DNA from: Stappia sp. TSB10P1A
GTDB taxonomy: Bacteria; Pseudomonadota; Alphaproteobacteria; Rhizobiales; Stappiaceae
Assembly: GCF_900185725.1 (NCBI RefSeq)
Contig: NZ_FYAU01000025.1
Location: 62,001-126,000, forward strand
DNA: 64,000 nucleotides
Reading direction: 5' to 3'
The notes under the pieces were generated by a model. It was given only the letters and a program-made list of their open reading frames with translations, did not search any database and was not told the origin of the DNA. Shown one piece after another: positions 49,670-59,493 of this stretch; positions within the stretch are counted from its first letter, which is position 1, and every line of letters begins with the position of its first letter. Position numbers and translations under genes: made by a program.

Positions 49670-49755
49670 TCCTGTGGTCAGGCGGCAACCATCCATTAAG
49701 GCTGTTGGCCGATAGTGATCCCATCGAACTGTTGGTATCGAGTCGGGTCGCTTCC

Positions 49756-50094
49756 GTGTCGTTCAATTCCACTCGCCATCGCCGCCGCACGCTCCGCCAG
49801 CGCTTCACCGTGCCGGCGATCGCTGTCGGGCTTGTCGCCTACTTTGCCTTTCATGCTCTGAACGGCGAACTCGGCCTCGTCGGCAAGGCCAAGATCGAGC
49901 ACCGCTATGCCGAACTCGAAAAGGAACTCGCCGTGGTGCGCGCGGAGCGGGAGGAGCTGCTGCGGCGGGTGATGCTGCTGCGGCCTGAAAGCCTCGATCC
50001 GGACATGGTCGACGAGCGCGCGCGTGCCAGCCTCAACCTGGTGCATCCGCAGGAGCTGGCGATCCTGCGACCGAGCCGCGCCTCGGCAGAGTAA
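49756..50094 (+). CDS. ftsB: Septum formation protein FtsB (DivIC family)
   Basis: About 112 residues from GTG 49756. Basic N-terminus, one membrane helix (FTVPAIAVGLVAYFAFHALN) and a periplasmic coiled coil (YAELEKELAVVRAEREELLR) followed by the conserved LDPDMVDERARASLNL end. Part of the FtsQLB divisome complex. The frame is open to a TTG at 49705, so the start is unsure. Its position just before pdhA is the rule in alphaproteobacteria. Confidence 0.88.
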   Translation: MSFNSTRHRRRTLRQRFTVPAIAVGLVAYFAFHALNGELGLVGKAKIEHRYAELEKELAVVRAEREELLRRVMLLRPESLDPDMVDERARASLNLVHPQELAILRPSRASAE

Positions 50095-50289
50095 CCTGTT
50101 TCAGGTTCATATCGGAAATTTATCCGAAATTCAGTTAAATAATCTAAATCCTTTTATTTTCAGATATTTAAGTCAATTCAATAGTCTCCATCTTCCGGCT
50201 TTCATTGACTTTTCCCCTCGGGTACCTTCCGCTAGATTGTTGAAGGGGAAACGCCGTCCCACAAGGGACGCAAAACCGAGACGAGGGAT
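50095..50289 (+). promoter_or_regulatory. AT-rich upstream region and leader of pdhA
   Basis: 195 bases, far richer in A+T than the surroundings. TCGGA-N6-TCCGA (50112-50127) is a small dyad. TTGACT near 50208 could be a -35 element. CGTCCC-ACAA-GGGACG (50255-50270) makes a leader hairpin 19 bases before the ATG, with GAGACGAGGGAT as the ribosome site. Confidence 0.5.
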
Positions 50290-51342
50290 ATGGCTGGAAC
50301 GTCTGGCAAGGCTGCCGGTGTACGCTCGAAGAGCGCTGCCCGGTCGAAGGGAGGGGCGGCCAAATCGTCGCCCGCGATCGTTGACTTCACGAAAGAGCAG
50401 GAGCTGCACGCCTATCGGCAGATGCTGCTCATTCGCCGCTTCGAGGAAAAGGCCGGCCAGCTCTATGGCATGGGTCTGATCGGCGGCTTCTGTCACCTCT
50501 ATATCGGCCAGGAAGCGGTCGTCGTCGGCATGCGCATGGCGTCGAAGGACGGCGACCAGATGATCACCGGCTATCGCGACCACGGCCATATGCTCGCCAT
50601 GGACATGGACCCGAAGGGCGTCATGGCCGAGCTGACCGGGCGCCGGGGCGGCTATTCCAAGGGGAAGGGCGGCTCCATGCACATGTTCTCCAAGGAAAAG
50701 CAGTTCTATGGCGGCCACGGCATCGTCGGTGCCCAGGTCTCGCTCGGCACGGGCCTTGGCTTTGCCAACCGCTACCGCGAGAACGGCGCGGTCGCGATGA
50801 CCTTCTTCGGCGACGGTGCCTCCAACCAGGGCCAGGTCTACGAGAGTTTCAACATGGCGCAGCTCTGGAAGCTGCCCGTGGTCTATGTCATCGAGAACAA
50901 CAAGTACGGCATGGGCACCAGCGTCGAACGCGCCTCCGCGACGACGGATCTCTCGCAGCGCGGCGCTTCGTTCGGCATTCCCGGCGAGCAGGTCGACGGC
51001 ATGGACGTGCGCGCCGTCATGGCGGCCAGCGAGAAGGCGCTGGAGCACTGTCGCTCCGGCAAGGGGCCGTACATTCTGGAAATGATCACCTATCGCTATC
51101 GCGGCCACTCCATGTCCGACCCGGCCAAGTACCGGTCGAAGGAGGAGGTCCAGAAGATGCGCACCGAGCACGATCCGATCGAGCAGGTCCGCAAGCGTCT
51201 GCTGGACAACGGATGGGCGAGCGAGGACGACCTCAAGGCCATCGACAAGGAGGTGCGCGAGATCGTGGCGGAGTCCGCCGAATTCGCGCAGACGGATCCG
51301 GAGCCGGACGTTTCCGAGCTCTACACCGACATTCTTCTTTGA
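50290..51342 (+). CDS. pdhA: Pyruvate dehydrogenase E1 component, alpha subunit
   Basis: 350 residues. With PdhB forms the thiamine-dependent E1 that decarboxylates pyruvate. TPP motif from about residue 174: GDGASNQGQVYESFNMA...ENN. The loop YRYRGHSMSDPAKYRSKEE matches the E1-alpha phosphorylation-loop region of mitochondrial homologues. The first 30 residues are Lys/Ala/Ser rich and disordered. First gene of the pdhA-pdhB-pdhC-lpd run; 15 bases from pdhB. Confidence 0.97.
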   Translation: MAGTSGKAAGVRSKSAARSKGGAAKSSPAIVDFTKEQELHAYRQMLLIRRFEEKAGQLYGMGLIGGFCHLYIGQEAVVVGMRMASKDGDQMITGYRDHGHMLAMDMDPKGVMAELTGRRGGYSKGKGGSMHMFSKEKQFYGGHGIVGAQVSLGTGLGFANRYRENGAVAMTFFGDGASNQGQVYESFNMAQLWKLPVVYVIENNKYGMGTSVERASATTDLSQRGASFGIPGEQVDGMDVRAVMAASEKALEHCRSGKGPYILEMITYRYRGHSMSDPAKYRSKEEVQKMRTEHDPIEQVRKRLLDNGWASEDDLKAIDKEVREIVAESAEFAQTDPEPDVSELYTDILL

Positions 51343-51357
51343 GCGCGGGAGCGTACG

Positions 51358-52743
<1,386 letters not shown>

Positions 52744-52758
52744 GGCGGGGAAGAGACG

Positions 52759-54114
52759 ATGCCAATCAAGATTTTGATGCCGGCCCTCTCGCCGACGATG
52801 GAAGAGGGCAATCTCGCCAGGTGGCTGGTCAAGGAGGGTGACACCGTCTCCTCCGGTGATGTCATCGCGGAAATCGAGACCGACAAGGCGACCATGGAAG
52901 TCGAAGCGGTCGACGAGGGCAAGATCGGCAAGATCCTCGTCGCGGAAGGCACCGAAGGCGTGAAGGTCAACGAGGTCATCGCGCTGCTGCTGGAAGAAGG
53001 GGAGGATGCCTCCTCGCTCGACGGCGCCGCGAAGACCGACGCTGCTCCGGCCAAGGCGGAAGCTTCGGCGAAAGCTGAGCCCTCCGCTCCGGCGGCTGCC
53101 GAGCCGGCGGCTCCCGCCAAGGCGCCGCCGGCGCCGGCCGGCGACAAGGGCGAGCGCATCTTTGCCTCGCCGCTCGCGCGCCGGCTTGCTGCGCAGGATG
53201 GTCTCGACCTTGCTGCGATCTCCGGCTCCGGCCCGCATGGCCGCATCGTCAAGCGCGATGTGGACGAGGCGTTGAAGTCCGGCACCGGCCGCAAGGCCGC
53301 CGAAGCTCCGAAGGCGGCCGCGGCACCGGCCGCAGCACCTGCACCGGCGCCGAAGGCCGCCGCGCCGTCCGGCATGGCGGACGCGCAGGTGCTCAAGCTC
53401 TTCGAGGAGGGCAGCTACGAGGTCGTGCCACATGACAACATGCGCAAGACCATCGCCAAGCGGCTGACGGAGTCCAAGCAGACCGTGCCGCATTTCTACC
53501 TGACGGTGGATTGCGAACTCGACGCGCTGCTGGCCCTTCGCGCCCAGCTCAACGATGCGGCGCCGAAGGACAAGGACGGCAAGCCGGCCTACAAGCTCTC
53601 GGTCAACGACATGGTCATCAAGGCGCATGCGCTGGCGCTGAAGGCGGTGCCGGCAGCCAATGCGAGCTGGACCGACGGCGGCATGCTGGTCCACAAGCAC
53701 GCCGATGTCGGCGTTGCGGTGGCCATTGAGGGCGGCCTGATCACGCCGATCATCCGGCGGGCCGAGGAGAAGACCCTGTCCGCGATCTCCAACGAGATGA
53801 AGGACCTGGCCGGCCGCGCCCGCAGCCGCAAGCTGCAGCCGCAGGAATACCAGGGCGGTACCACCTCTGTCTCCAATCTCGGCATGTTCGGGATCAAGGA
53901 CTTTGCTGCCGTGATCAACCCGCCGCACGCGACCATTCTCGCGGTCGGCGCGGGCGAACAGCGCGCGGTGGTCAAGAACGGCGCGCTGGCGATCGCCACC
54001 GTCATGTCGGTGACCCTGTCGACCGACCACCGTGCGGTCGACGGCGCCCTCGGCGCGGAACTGATGGCTGCGTTCCGGCAGTTCATCGAAAACCCGATGA
54101 GCATGCTGGTGTGA
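52759..54114 (+). CDS. pdhC: Dihydrolipoyl acetyltransferase E2 of pyruvate dehydrogenase
   Basis: 451 residues. Core of the complex, moving acetyl from lipoate to CoA. One lipoyl domain (1-80, near identical to that of PdhB), an Ala/Pro linker, the E3/E1-binding domain (about 132-170, [20 protein letters not shown]), a second linker and the catalytic domain (about 220-451) with [15 protein letters not shown], the His/Asp motif. Followed by a long perfect hairpin before lpd. Confidence 0.97.
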   Translation: MPIKILMPALSPTMEEGNLARWLVKEGDTVSSGDVIAEIETDKATMEVEAVDEGKIGKILVAEGTEGVKVNEVIALLLEEGEDASSLDGAAKTDAAPAKAEASAKAEPSAPAAAEPAAPAKAPPAPAGDKGERIFASPLARRLAAQDGLDLAAISGSGPHGRIVKRDVDEALKSGTGRKAAEAPKAAAAPAAAPAPAPKAAAPSGMADAQVLKLFEEGSYEVVPHDNMRKTIAKRLTESKQTVPHFYLTVDCELDALLALRAQLNDAAPKDKDGKPAYKLSVNDMVIKAHALALKAVPAANASWTDGGMLVHKHADVGVAVAIEGGLITPIIRRAEEKTLSAISNEMKDLAGRARSRKLQPQEYQGGTTSVSNLGMFGIKDFAAVINPPHATILAVGAGEQRAVVKNGALAIATVMSVTLSTDHRAVDGALGAELMAAFRQFIENPMSMLV

Positions 54115-54117
54115 TCC

Positions 54118-54150
54118 GACGGCCGGCGCCGCATTGCGGCGCCGGCCGTC
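54118..54150 (+). terminator. 15-bp perfect hairpin between pdhC and lpd
   Basis: GACGGCCGGCGCCGC (54118-54132), loop ATT, GCGGCGCCGGCCGTC (54136-54150), 3 bases after the pdhC stop. No U-tract follows. More likely an mRNA-stabilising or partial stop element that sets lpd output than a full terminator. Confidence 0.5.
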
Positions 54151-54220
54151 TCGCCATCAATTCCGTTTCCGCCGGGTGCAGCCTTGCGGCGCGCCCGCCG
54201 TCCGATCTGGAGGACATTTC

Positions 54221-55669
54221 ATGAGCGGCACGTCCTACGACGTCATCATCATCGGTTCGGGTCCGGGAGGCTATGTCACGGCCATCCGTGCGGCGCAGCT
54301 CGGGTTCAAGACCGCGATCGTCGAGCGCGAGCATCTTGGCGGCATCTGCCTCAACTGGGGCTGCATCCCGACCAAGGCGCTGCTCCGGTCGGCGGAGATC
54401 CTCGATCACGCCAACCATGCCAAGAGCTACGGCCTGAAGCTCGAGGGCAAGATGACCGCAGACGTCAAGGACGTGGTCGCCCGCTCGCGCGGCGTCTCGG
54501 CCCGTCTCAACGGCGGCGTCGCCTTCCTGATGAAGAAGAACAAGATCGACGTGATCTGGGGCGAGGCGAAGCTGACCAAGCCCGGCGAGATCAGCGTCGG
54601 CAAGTCGACGAAGCCGGTGGTGGAGCCGCAGAACCCGGTGCCGAAGGGCGTCAAGGGCGAGGGCACCTACACGGCCAAGCACATCATCGTCGCGACCGGC
54701 GCGCGTCCCCGCGCCCTGCCGGGCATCGAGCCGGACGGCAAGCTGATCTGGACCTATTTCGAAGCGATGAAGCCGGACGTCATGCCCAAGTCGCTGGTGG
54801 TGATGGGATCGGGCGCCATCGGCATCGAGTTCGCGTCCTTCTATCGCTCGATGGGCGTCGAGGTGACCGTCGTCGAGGTGATGCCGCAGGTGATGCCGGT
54901 GGAAGACGCCGAGATCTCCGCCTTCGCCCGCAAGCAGCTTGAAAAGCGCGGGCTGAAGATCCTCACCGAGGCCAAGGTGGCGAAGGTCGAGAAGGGGGCG
55001 AATTCCGTCACCGCGCATGTGGAGACCAAGGACGGCAAGGTGGAGAAGATCGCCGCCGACCGGCTGATTTCTGCCGTCGGCGTCCAGGGCAATATCGAGG
55101 GACTCGGCCTCGAGGCGCTCGGTGTGAAGACCGAGCGCGGCTGCATCGTCATCGACGGCTACGGCCGGACCAACGTGCCGGGCCTCTACGCCATCGGCGA
55201 CGTCGCGGGCCCGCCCATGCTCGCCCACAAGGCCGAGCATGAGGGCGTCATCTGCATCGAGAAGATCGCCGGCGTGCCGGGCGTCCATCCGATGGAGAAG
55301 GGCCGCATTCCGGGCTGCACCTATTGCAACCCGCAGGTCGCCTCTGTCGGCCTCACCGAAGCCAAGGCCAAGGAACTGGGCCGCGACATCCGCGTCGGCC
55401 GTTACAGCTTCGCGGCCAACGGCAAGGCGATCGCGCTCGGCGAGGACCAGGGATTGATCAAGACGATCTTCGACAAGAAGACCGGCGAGTTGATCGGGGC
55501 GCATATGGTCGGCGCGGAGGTGACCGAACTGATCCAGGGCTTCGTGGTCGCCATGAACCTGGAGACCACCGAGGAAGAGCTGATGCACACGATCTTCCCG
55601 CATCCGACCCTGTCGGAAATGATGAAGGAGAGCGTGCTCGACGCCTATGGCCGGGTGCTGAACGCCTGA
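54221..55669 (+). CDS. lpdA: Dihydrolipoamide dehydrogenase (E3)
   Basis: 482 residues. FAD enzyme reoxidising dihydrolipoyl groups of PDH. FAD fold YDVIIIGSGPGGYVTAIRAA, redox disulfide Cys43/Cys48 in GGICLNWGCIPTKALL, the NAD fold (SLVVMGSGAIGIEFASFYRS), and the C-terminal His/Glu in HTIFPHPTLSEMMKES. A segment around residues 125-150 (STKPVVEPQNPVPKG) is an insertion typical of the alphaproteobacterial PDH-linked form. GGAGGACATTTC precedes the ATG. Confidence 0.97.
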   Translation: MSGTSYDVIIIGSGPGGYVTAIRAAQLGFKTAIVEREHLGGICLNWGCIPTKALLRSAEILDHANHAKSYGLKLEGKMTADVKDVVARSRGVSARLNGGVAFLMKKNKIDVIWGEAKLTKPGEISVGKSTKPVVEPQNPVPKGVKGEGTYTAKHIIVATGARPRALPGIEPDGKLIWTYFEAMKPDVMPKSLVVMGSGAIGIEFASFYRSMGVEVTVVEVMPQVMPVEDAEISAFARKQLEKRGLKILTEAKVAKVEKGANSVTAHVETKDGKVEKIAADRLISAVGVQGNIEGLGLEALGVKTERGCIVIDGYGRTNVPGLYAIGDVAGPPMLAHKAEHEGVICIEKIAGVPGVHPMEKGRIPGCTYCNPQVASVGLTEAKAKELGRDIRVGRYSFAANGKAIALGEDQGLIKTIFDKKTGELIGAHMVGAEVTELIQGFVVAMNLETTEEELMHTIFPHPTLSEMMKESVLDAYGRVLNA

Positions 55670-55763
55670 GGCAGGTCGACGAGCGGGGCTTTGAGTTGTC
55701 CCGCGAAACGTCTACCCTTGAACGGGGCTCTCGGGCACCTTTACGCAAACGGGGACTTTCGGC

Positions 55764-56012
55764 ATGGACGTCAAGAACATCCTCATCTGGTGCGCCATCG
55801 GTCTCATCGCCGGCTGGCTCGCCAGCCTGGTGATCGGCGGCGGCGGGCTTGTCCGCTATCTCATCACGGGCCTGGTCGGCGCCTTTGTCGGCGGCTTCCT
55901 GTTCAATCTTGCCGGCATCAACATCAATGTCGGCAACGCCTTCGTGAATCAGGTCATCGTCGCGGCGATCGGCGCGATTGTCGTGGTGCTGATCGCGCGG
56001 GTAATCGCCTGA
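55764..56012 (+). CDS. GlsB/YeaQ/YmgE-type small membrane protein (first of pair)
   Basis: 82 residues, three membrane helices with Gly-rich packing (LIWCAIGLIAGWLASLVIGG, LITGLVGAFVGGFLFNLAGI, VAAIGAIVVVLIARVIA). Belongs to the family named transglycosylase-associated, whose function is unsettled and often stress-related. 94 bases after lpd, 58 before a second, diverged member. Confidence 0.85.
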   Translation: MDVKNILIWCAIGLIAGWLASLVIGGGGLVRYLITGLVGAFVGGFLFNLAGININVGNAFVNQVIVAAIGAIVVVLIARVIA

Positions 56013-56070
56013 TCCTTCACAGCGGTTCCGGCGGCCGGGGCGACCCGGCCGCTCAGCCGGCGGAGACATC

Positions 56071-56310
56071 ATGGGTATCTTCCTCTGGATCGTTATCGGT
56101 CTGATCGCGGGCGCGGTCGCGCACCGGGTGCTCAACAGCCGCGGCGGCTTCTTCGGCAGTCTCGTCGTCGGCCTGATCGGGGCACTGGTCGGCGGCAAGC
56201 TCGCGGAAATCCTGAAGCTCAACGTGACTGGCGGGTTCATCGACCAGCTCCTGCTTGCGACGGTCGGCGCGATCCTGCTGCTCTTCATCTGGCGGAAGAT
56301 CCGTGGCTGA
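56071..56310 (+). CDS. GlsB/YeaQ/YmgE-type small membrane protein (second of pair)
   Basis: 79 residues with the same three-helix plan as its neighbour (GIFLWIVIGLIAGAVAHRVL, SLVVGLIGALVGGKLAEILK, LLATVGAILLLFIWRKIRG) but low direct identity, so an old duplication or two separate members. GGCGGAGACATC leads the ATG. Its end overlaps the next gene by 8 bases. Confidence 0.85.
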   Translation: MGIFLWIVIGLIAGAVAHRVLNSRGGFFGSLVVGLIGALVGGKLAEILKLNVTGGFIDQLLLATVGAILLLFIWRKIRG

Positions 56311-56773
56311 CGACCTCGGCGGGCAAGGACAGCGGCGGGGGAGCGACCTTCCTGCTCTCGCGGCGTTCCCGCTGCGGGCGACCGACAAGCTGCGATACGG
56401 CGATACGGACCGGCAGGGGCATGTCAACAACGCCGTCTATTCGACGTTTCTCGAGACCGGCCGGGTCGAGCTTCTGAGCAGCGTCGCCGGCGGCCTTGCC
56501 GAGCCGGGAGCTGCCTTCGTGATCGCCCGGCTCGAGCTCGATTTTCTTGCCGAGGGCCTGTGGCCCGGCGTGGTCGAGATCGGAACGGCGGTCGAGACGG
56601 TCGGGCGCAGTTCCTTCACACTGGAGCAGGTGGTCTGTCAGGACGGGCGGGTGCTTGCGCGGGCGCGCAGCGTCGTCGTGCAGATGAACGAGCAGACCCG
56701 GCGATCCCAGCCGCTTGGCGAGGATGCCGTGGCGCGGCTGAAGAGCTATATCAGACCTGCTGCGACGGAATAG
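56303..56773 (+). CDS. Acyl-CoA thioesterase, hot-dog (4HBT) family
   Basis: 156 residues from GTG 56303. The family motif is RYGDTDRQGHVNNAVYSTFL with the Asp/His/Asn set of 4HBT enzymes; ARLELDFLAEGLWPGVVEIG and an RSSFTLEQVVCQDGRV strand follow. Likely hydrolyses an acyl-CoA in the cytoplasm; substrate not readable. It overlaps the preceding membrane-protein gene, so translation is coupled. Lies before lipA. Confidence 0.82.
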   Translation: MADDLGGQGQRRGSDLPALAAFPLRATDKLRYGDTDRQGHVNNAVYSTFLETGRVELLSSVAGGLAEPGAAFVIARLELDFLAEGLWPGVVEIGTAVETVGRSSFTLEQVVCQDGRVLARARSVVVQMNEQTRRSQPLGEDAVARLKSYIRPAATE

Positions 56774-56827
56774 CAGACCGGCGCGGAACCGCTTGACCTT
56801 TCACACCAACAGCGACACTTAGGGGCC

Positions 56828-57811
56828 ATGGTTACACTCCTCGACACGGTCACCAAGGGCAATGCGCAGGCCGAGCGGCCCCGCCACCCGGAAAAGGCCC
56901 ACCGGCCGGACAATCCGATCCAGCGCAAGCCCGCCTGGATCCGGGTGAAGGCGCCGACGTCCCCGGTCTACCGGGAGACGCAGCAGGTGGTGCGCTCCAA
57001 CAATCTGGTGACCGTCTGCGAGGAAGCAGGCTGCCCGAACATCGGCGAATGCTGGTCGAAGAAGCATGCCAGCTTCATGATCCTCGGCGACACCTGCACC
57101 CGCGCCTGTGCCTTCTGCAATGTGCGCACGGGCATGCCGGGGCCGGTCGACCCGAACGAGCCGACCGGCGTTGCCGAGGCCGTGGCGACCATGGGCCTTG
57201 AGCATGTCGTCATCACGTCGGTCGACCGCGACGACCTTGCCGATGGCGGCGCCGGTCACTTCGCCGAGGTGATCCAGGCGATCCGGGAGCGGGCACCCGC
57301 CACCACCATCGAGGTGCTGACGCCGGATTTCCTGCGCAAGCCTGGCGCCCTGGAGACGGTGGTTCGCGCGCGGCCCGACGTCTTCAACCACAATCTGGAG
57401 ACGGTGCCGTCGAAGTATCTGACCGTGCGCCCCGGCGCCCGCTATTTCCACTCCATCCGTCTGCTGCAGCAGGTCAAGGAGATCGACCCCGGCATGTTCA
57501 CCAAGTCGGGCATCATGGTCGGCCTCGGCGAGGAGCGGAACGAGGTCCTGCAGCTCATGGACGACCTGCGCACCGCCGATGTCGACTTCCTGACCATCGG
57601 CCAGTACCTGCAGCCGAGTTCCAAGCATCATGCGGTTGCCCGTTTCGTGACGCCGGACGAGTTCAAGGCCTTCGAGAAGATCGCCTATGCCAAGGGCTTC
57701 CTGAAGGTTTCCGCCAGCCCGCTGACCCGTTCGTCGCATCATGCGGGCGAGGATTTCGCCGACCTGAAGCGCGCCCGCGCCGCCAGGCTGGGCCAGATCG
57801 CTTCCGCCTGA
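56828..57811 (+). CDS. lipA: Lipoyl synthase
   Basis: 327 residues, radical SAM. Inserts two sulfurs into octanoyl chains on lipoyl domains such as those of PdhB and PdhC. Auxiliary cluster cysteines C64, C69, C75 ([12 protein letters not shown]); radical SAM cluster C90, C94, C97 (CTRACAFC); C-terminal [10 protein letters not shown] supplies the Ser ligand. The neighbourhood with the PDH genes is functional. 24 bases from ratA. Confidence 0.97.
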   Translation: MVTLLDTVTKGNAQAERPRHPEKAHRPDNPIQRKPAWIRVKAPTSPVYRETQQVVRSNNLVTVCEEAGCPNIGECWSKKHASFMILGDTCTRACAFCNVRTGMPGPVDPNEPTGVAEAVATMGLEHVVITSVDRDDLADGGAGHFAEVIQAIRERAPATTIEVLTPDFLRKPGALETVVRARPDVFNHNLETVPSKYLTVRPGARYFHSIRLLQQVKEIDPGMFTKSGIMVGLGEERNEVLQLMDDLRTADVDFLTIGQYLQPSSKHHAVARFVTPDEFKAFEKIAYAKGFLKVSASPLTRSSHHAGEDFADLKRARAARLGQIASA

Positions 57812-57835
57812 TCGCCAGGTTCAGGACAGCCCGAG

Positions 57836-58291
57836 ATGCCGTCATTTCAGACCGTCCACAAGGTGGGGCACAGCAGCAGCGACATGTTCGCGCTGGTCGC
57901 CGACGTGGAGAAATATCCCGAGTTCGTGCCGCTTTGCGAGAAGCTGAAGGTGAGGGGGCGCAAGGACCTCGGTGACGGCCGCGAGGTGCTGGTTGCCGAC
58001 ATGACGGTCGCCTACAAGCTGTTTCGCGAGACCTTCACCAGCCGTGTGACGCTCAATCCGGGCGAGCAGCGCATCCTGGTCGAATATCTCGATGGCCCGT
58101 TCCGGCATCTGGAGAACGAGTGGACCTTCAAGCCGCTCAGTGAGGGCCAGTGCGAGGTGGGGTTCTTCATCACCTACGAGTTCAAGAGCCGCACGCTGAG
58201 CGCGCTGATGTCGGCGATGTTCGACCGGGCCTTCCGCAAGTTTTCCGATGCCTTCGAAGCGCGAGCCGACGTCGTCTATGGCGCTGGCTAG
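57836..58291 (+). CDS. ratA: RatA/COQ10-type START-like protein
   Basis: 151 residues, polyketide cyclase/START-like fold: VGHSSSDMFALVADVEKYPE, FVPLCEKLKVRGRK and the DGPFRHLENEWTFKPL strand, ending FDRAFRKFSDAFEARADVVY. The family binds ubiquinone-like lipids (Coq10) or, in E. coli, is named a 50S-binding toxin; the former seems the likelier role here. The TAG stop (58289-58291) belongs to the left tip of the palindromic element that follows. Confidence 0.9.
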   Translation: MPSFQTVHKVGHSSSDMFALVADVEKYPEFVPLCEKLKVRGRKDLGDGREVLVADMTVAYKLFRETFTSRVTLNPGEQRILVEYLDGPFRHLENEWTFKPLSEGQCEVGFFITYEFKSRTLSALMSAMFDRAFRKFSDAFEARADVVYGAG

Positions 58292-58409
58292 AGCATATTC
58301 TCGTCGTTCAGATCGAACCGATCTGAACGACGAGAATATGCTCCAGGTATTGAATCTGGAGCGATTTCTTATCGATCAGGTGAGTCCACCTGATCGGAAA
58401 TCGCTCTAG
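58288..58409. repeat. Composite palindromic repeat element (two hairpins, CTAGAGC ends)
   Basis: 122 bases. Hairpin 1: 25-base perfect arms (58291-58315 and 58319-58343) with loop AAC. Hairpin 2: GAGCGATTTC, TTAT bulge, CGATCAGGTG (58359-58382), loop AGTC, then CACCTGATCGGAAATCGCTC (58387-58406). The whole is bounded by CTAGAGC on the left and GCTCTAG on the right. Elements like this are scattered in intergenic DNA of related genomes. No second copy in the window. Confidence 0.85.
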
Positions 58410-58433
58410 CGAGGCGCGCTTCCAGGCCCCGCG

Positions 58434-58886
58434 TCAGCGCGCGTGATAGGAAGAGGTCGGCGTTCCGGAATTGCCGTAGCCCGAGAACATCTGGCGAATG
58501 AAGATGAAGCGCATGCGGCGGTTCACGGCTTCCTCACTGGCACGCATCACCTCGACATTCGAACCGGTCACGCCGATGTCGGCAAGCTTGACCTGCTGGT
58601 CCGGGTTCTCGCAGATCCGATACCAGCCCTTGCCCTGGTTGAATTCCAGACCAACGTCGCGACCTTCCTCGGCCTCGTAATTCATCCAGGCAACCGTGGC
58701 GGCGCGGGCAAAATACGGACGCCCGCACAGCGAGATCGGATAGAGATTCTCGGCGGTGCGGGTGAAGACCTTGTGGCTGGCGCGGAAGGAGCCGTCGTGG
58801 TGCCGCGAGATCATGTGATAGTCGCCGGCTAGCGCCCCGCATGGCAGGGCAACGAGGATCGCGACGGCGAGGCAGGTCTTACGCAT
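58434..58886 (-). CDS. Small secreted hypothetical protein
   Basis: 150 residues from ATG 58886. Clear signal peptide (MRKTCLAVAILVALPCGALA, cleavage before GD), then a mature part of about 130 residues with two Cys (SLCGRPYF and YRICENP), suited to one disulfide. Segments such as ATVAWMNYEAEEGRDVGLEF and VKLADIGVTGSNVEVMRASE do not bring a family to mind. The C-terminal third is basic (RRMRFIFIRQMFSGYG). Lies between the palindrome and cinA; an AT-rich 60 bases upstream may hold its promoter. Confidence 0.65.
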   Translation of the reverse strand: MRKTCLAVAILVALPCGALAGDYHMISRHHDGSFRASHKVFTRTAENLYPISLCGRPYFARAATVAWMNYEAEEGRDVGLEFNQGKGWYRICENPDQQVKLADIGVTGSNVEVMRASEEAVNRRMRFIFIRQMFSGYGNSGTPTSSYHAR

Positions 58887-58968
58887 GTACCATGTCCCTG
58901 TTTGCACGGGACTTTGGGCGTTTTCCCTAGAAAAAACAATTAACCGGGGAAAGACTCTGGTCGACTGG

Positions 58969-59493
58969 TCATCGGCCGGTTGCCCGTTTCGATAAAACTC
59001 TATCGATTGTCTCGGCCAGGACCGCCAGCGCCCGCTCGACGGTGGCGAGCCGGATCTGGCTGCGGCCGGCCTCGCCGAGGCGCAGTTCCTCATGGTGGGT
59101 CGGCAGTCCCCTGGCGGCCAGCGCCATGTGCACGAGACCGACGGGCTTGTCCGCCGAGCCGCCGCCCGGACCGGCAATGCCGGTGACCGCGACGGCCACG
59201 TCGGCACGCGAGGCGGCGAGGGCGCCTTCCGCCATGGCAACGGCGACGTCGCGGCTGACCGCGCCGACGCGGGTGATCAGTTCTGCCGGCACGCCCAGCA
59301 TGTCGGTTTTCGCCTCGTTGGAATAGGTGACGAAGCCCCGGTCGACCGCCGCCGACGAACCGGCGATCTCGGTTAGGGCGCCGGCGATCAGACCGCCGGT
59401 GCAGGATTCCGCCGTGGCCAGCAGCAGGCCGGCGTCGCTCGCCTTGCGGATCACCTGAGCCGCGGCAGCTTCGAGGCTGGCGAGATCGGTCAT
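58969..59493 (-). CDS. cinA: CinA C-terminal family nicotinamide-nucleotide amidase
   Basis: 174 residues, the stand-alone amidase domain (PncC/YgaD type) without the N-terminal MoCF half. Deamidates NMN to NaMN in pyridine nucleotide recycling. Seen: [31 protein letters not shown], and [20 protein letters not shown]. Its start overlaps the end of ispDF by 4 bases. Confidence 0.92.
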   Translation of the reverse strand: MTDLASLEAAAAQVIRKASDAGLLLATAESCTGGLIAGALTEIAGSSAAVDRGFVTYSNEAKTDMLGVPAELITRVGAVSRDVAVAMAEGALAASRADVAVAVTGIAGPGGGSADKPVGLVHMALAARGLPTHHEELRLGEAGRSQIRLATVERALAVLAETIDRVLSKRATGR

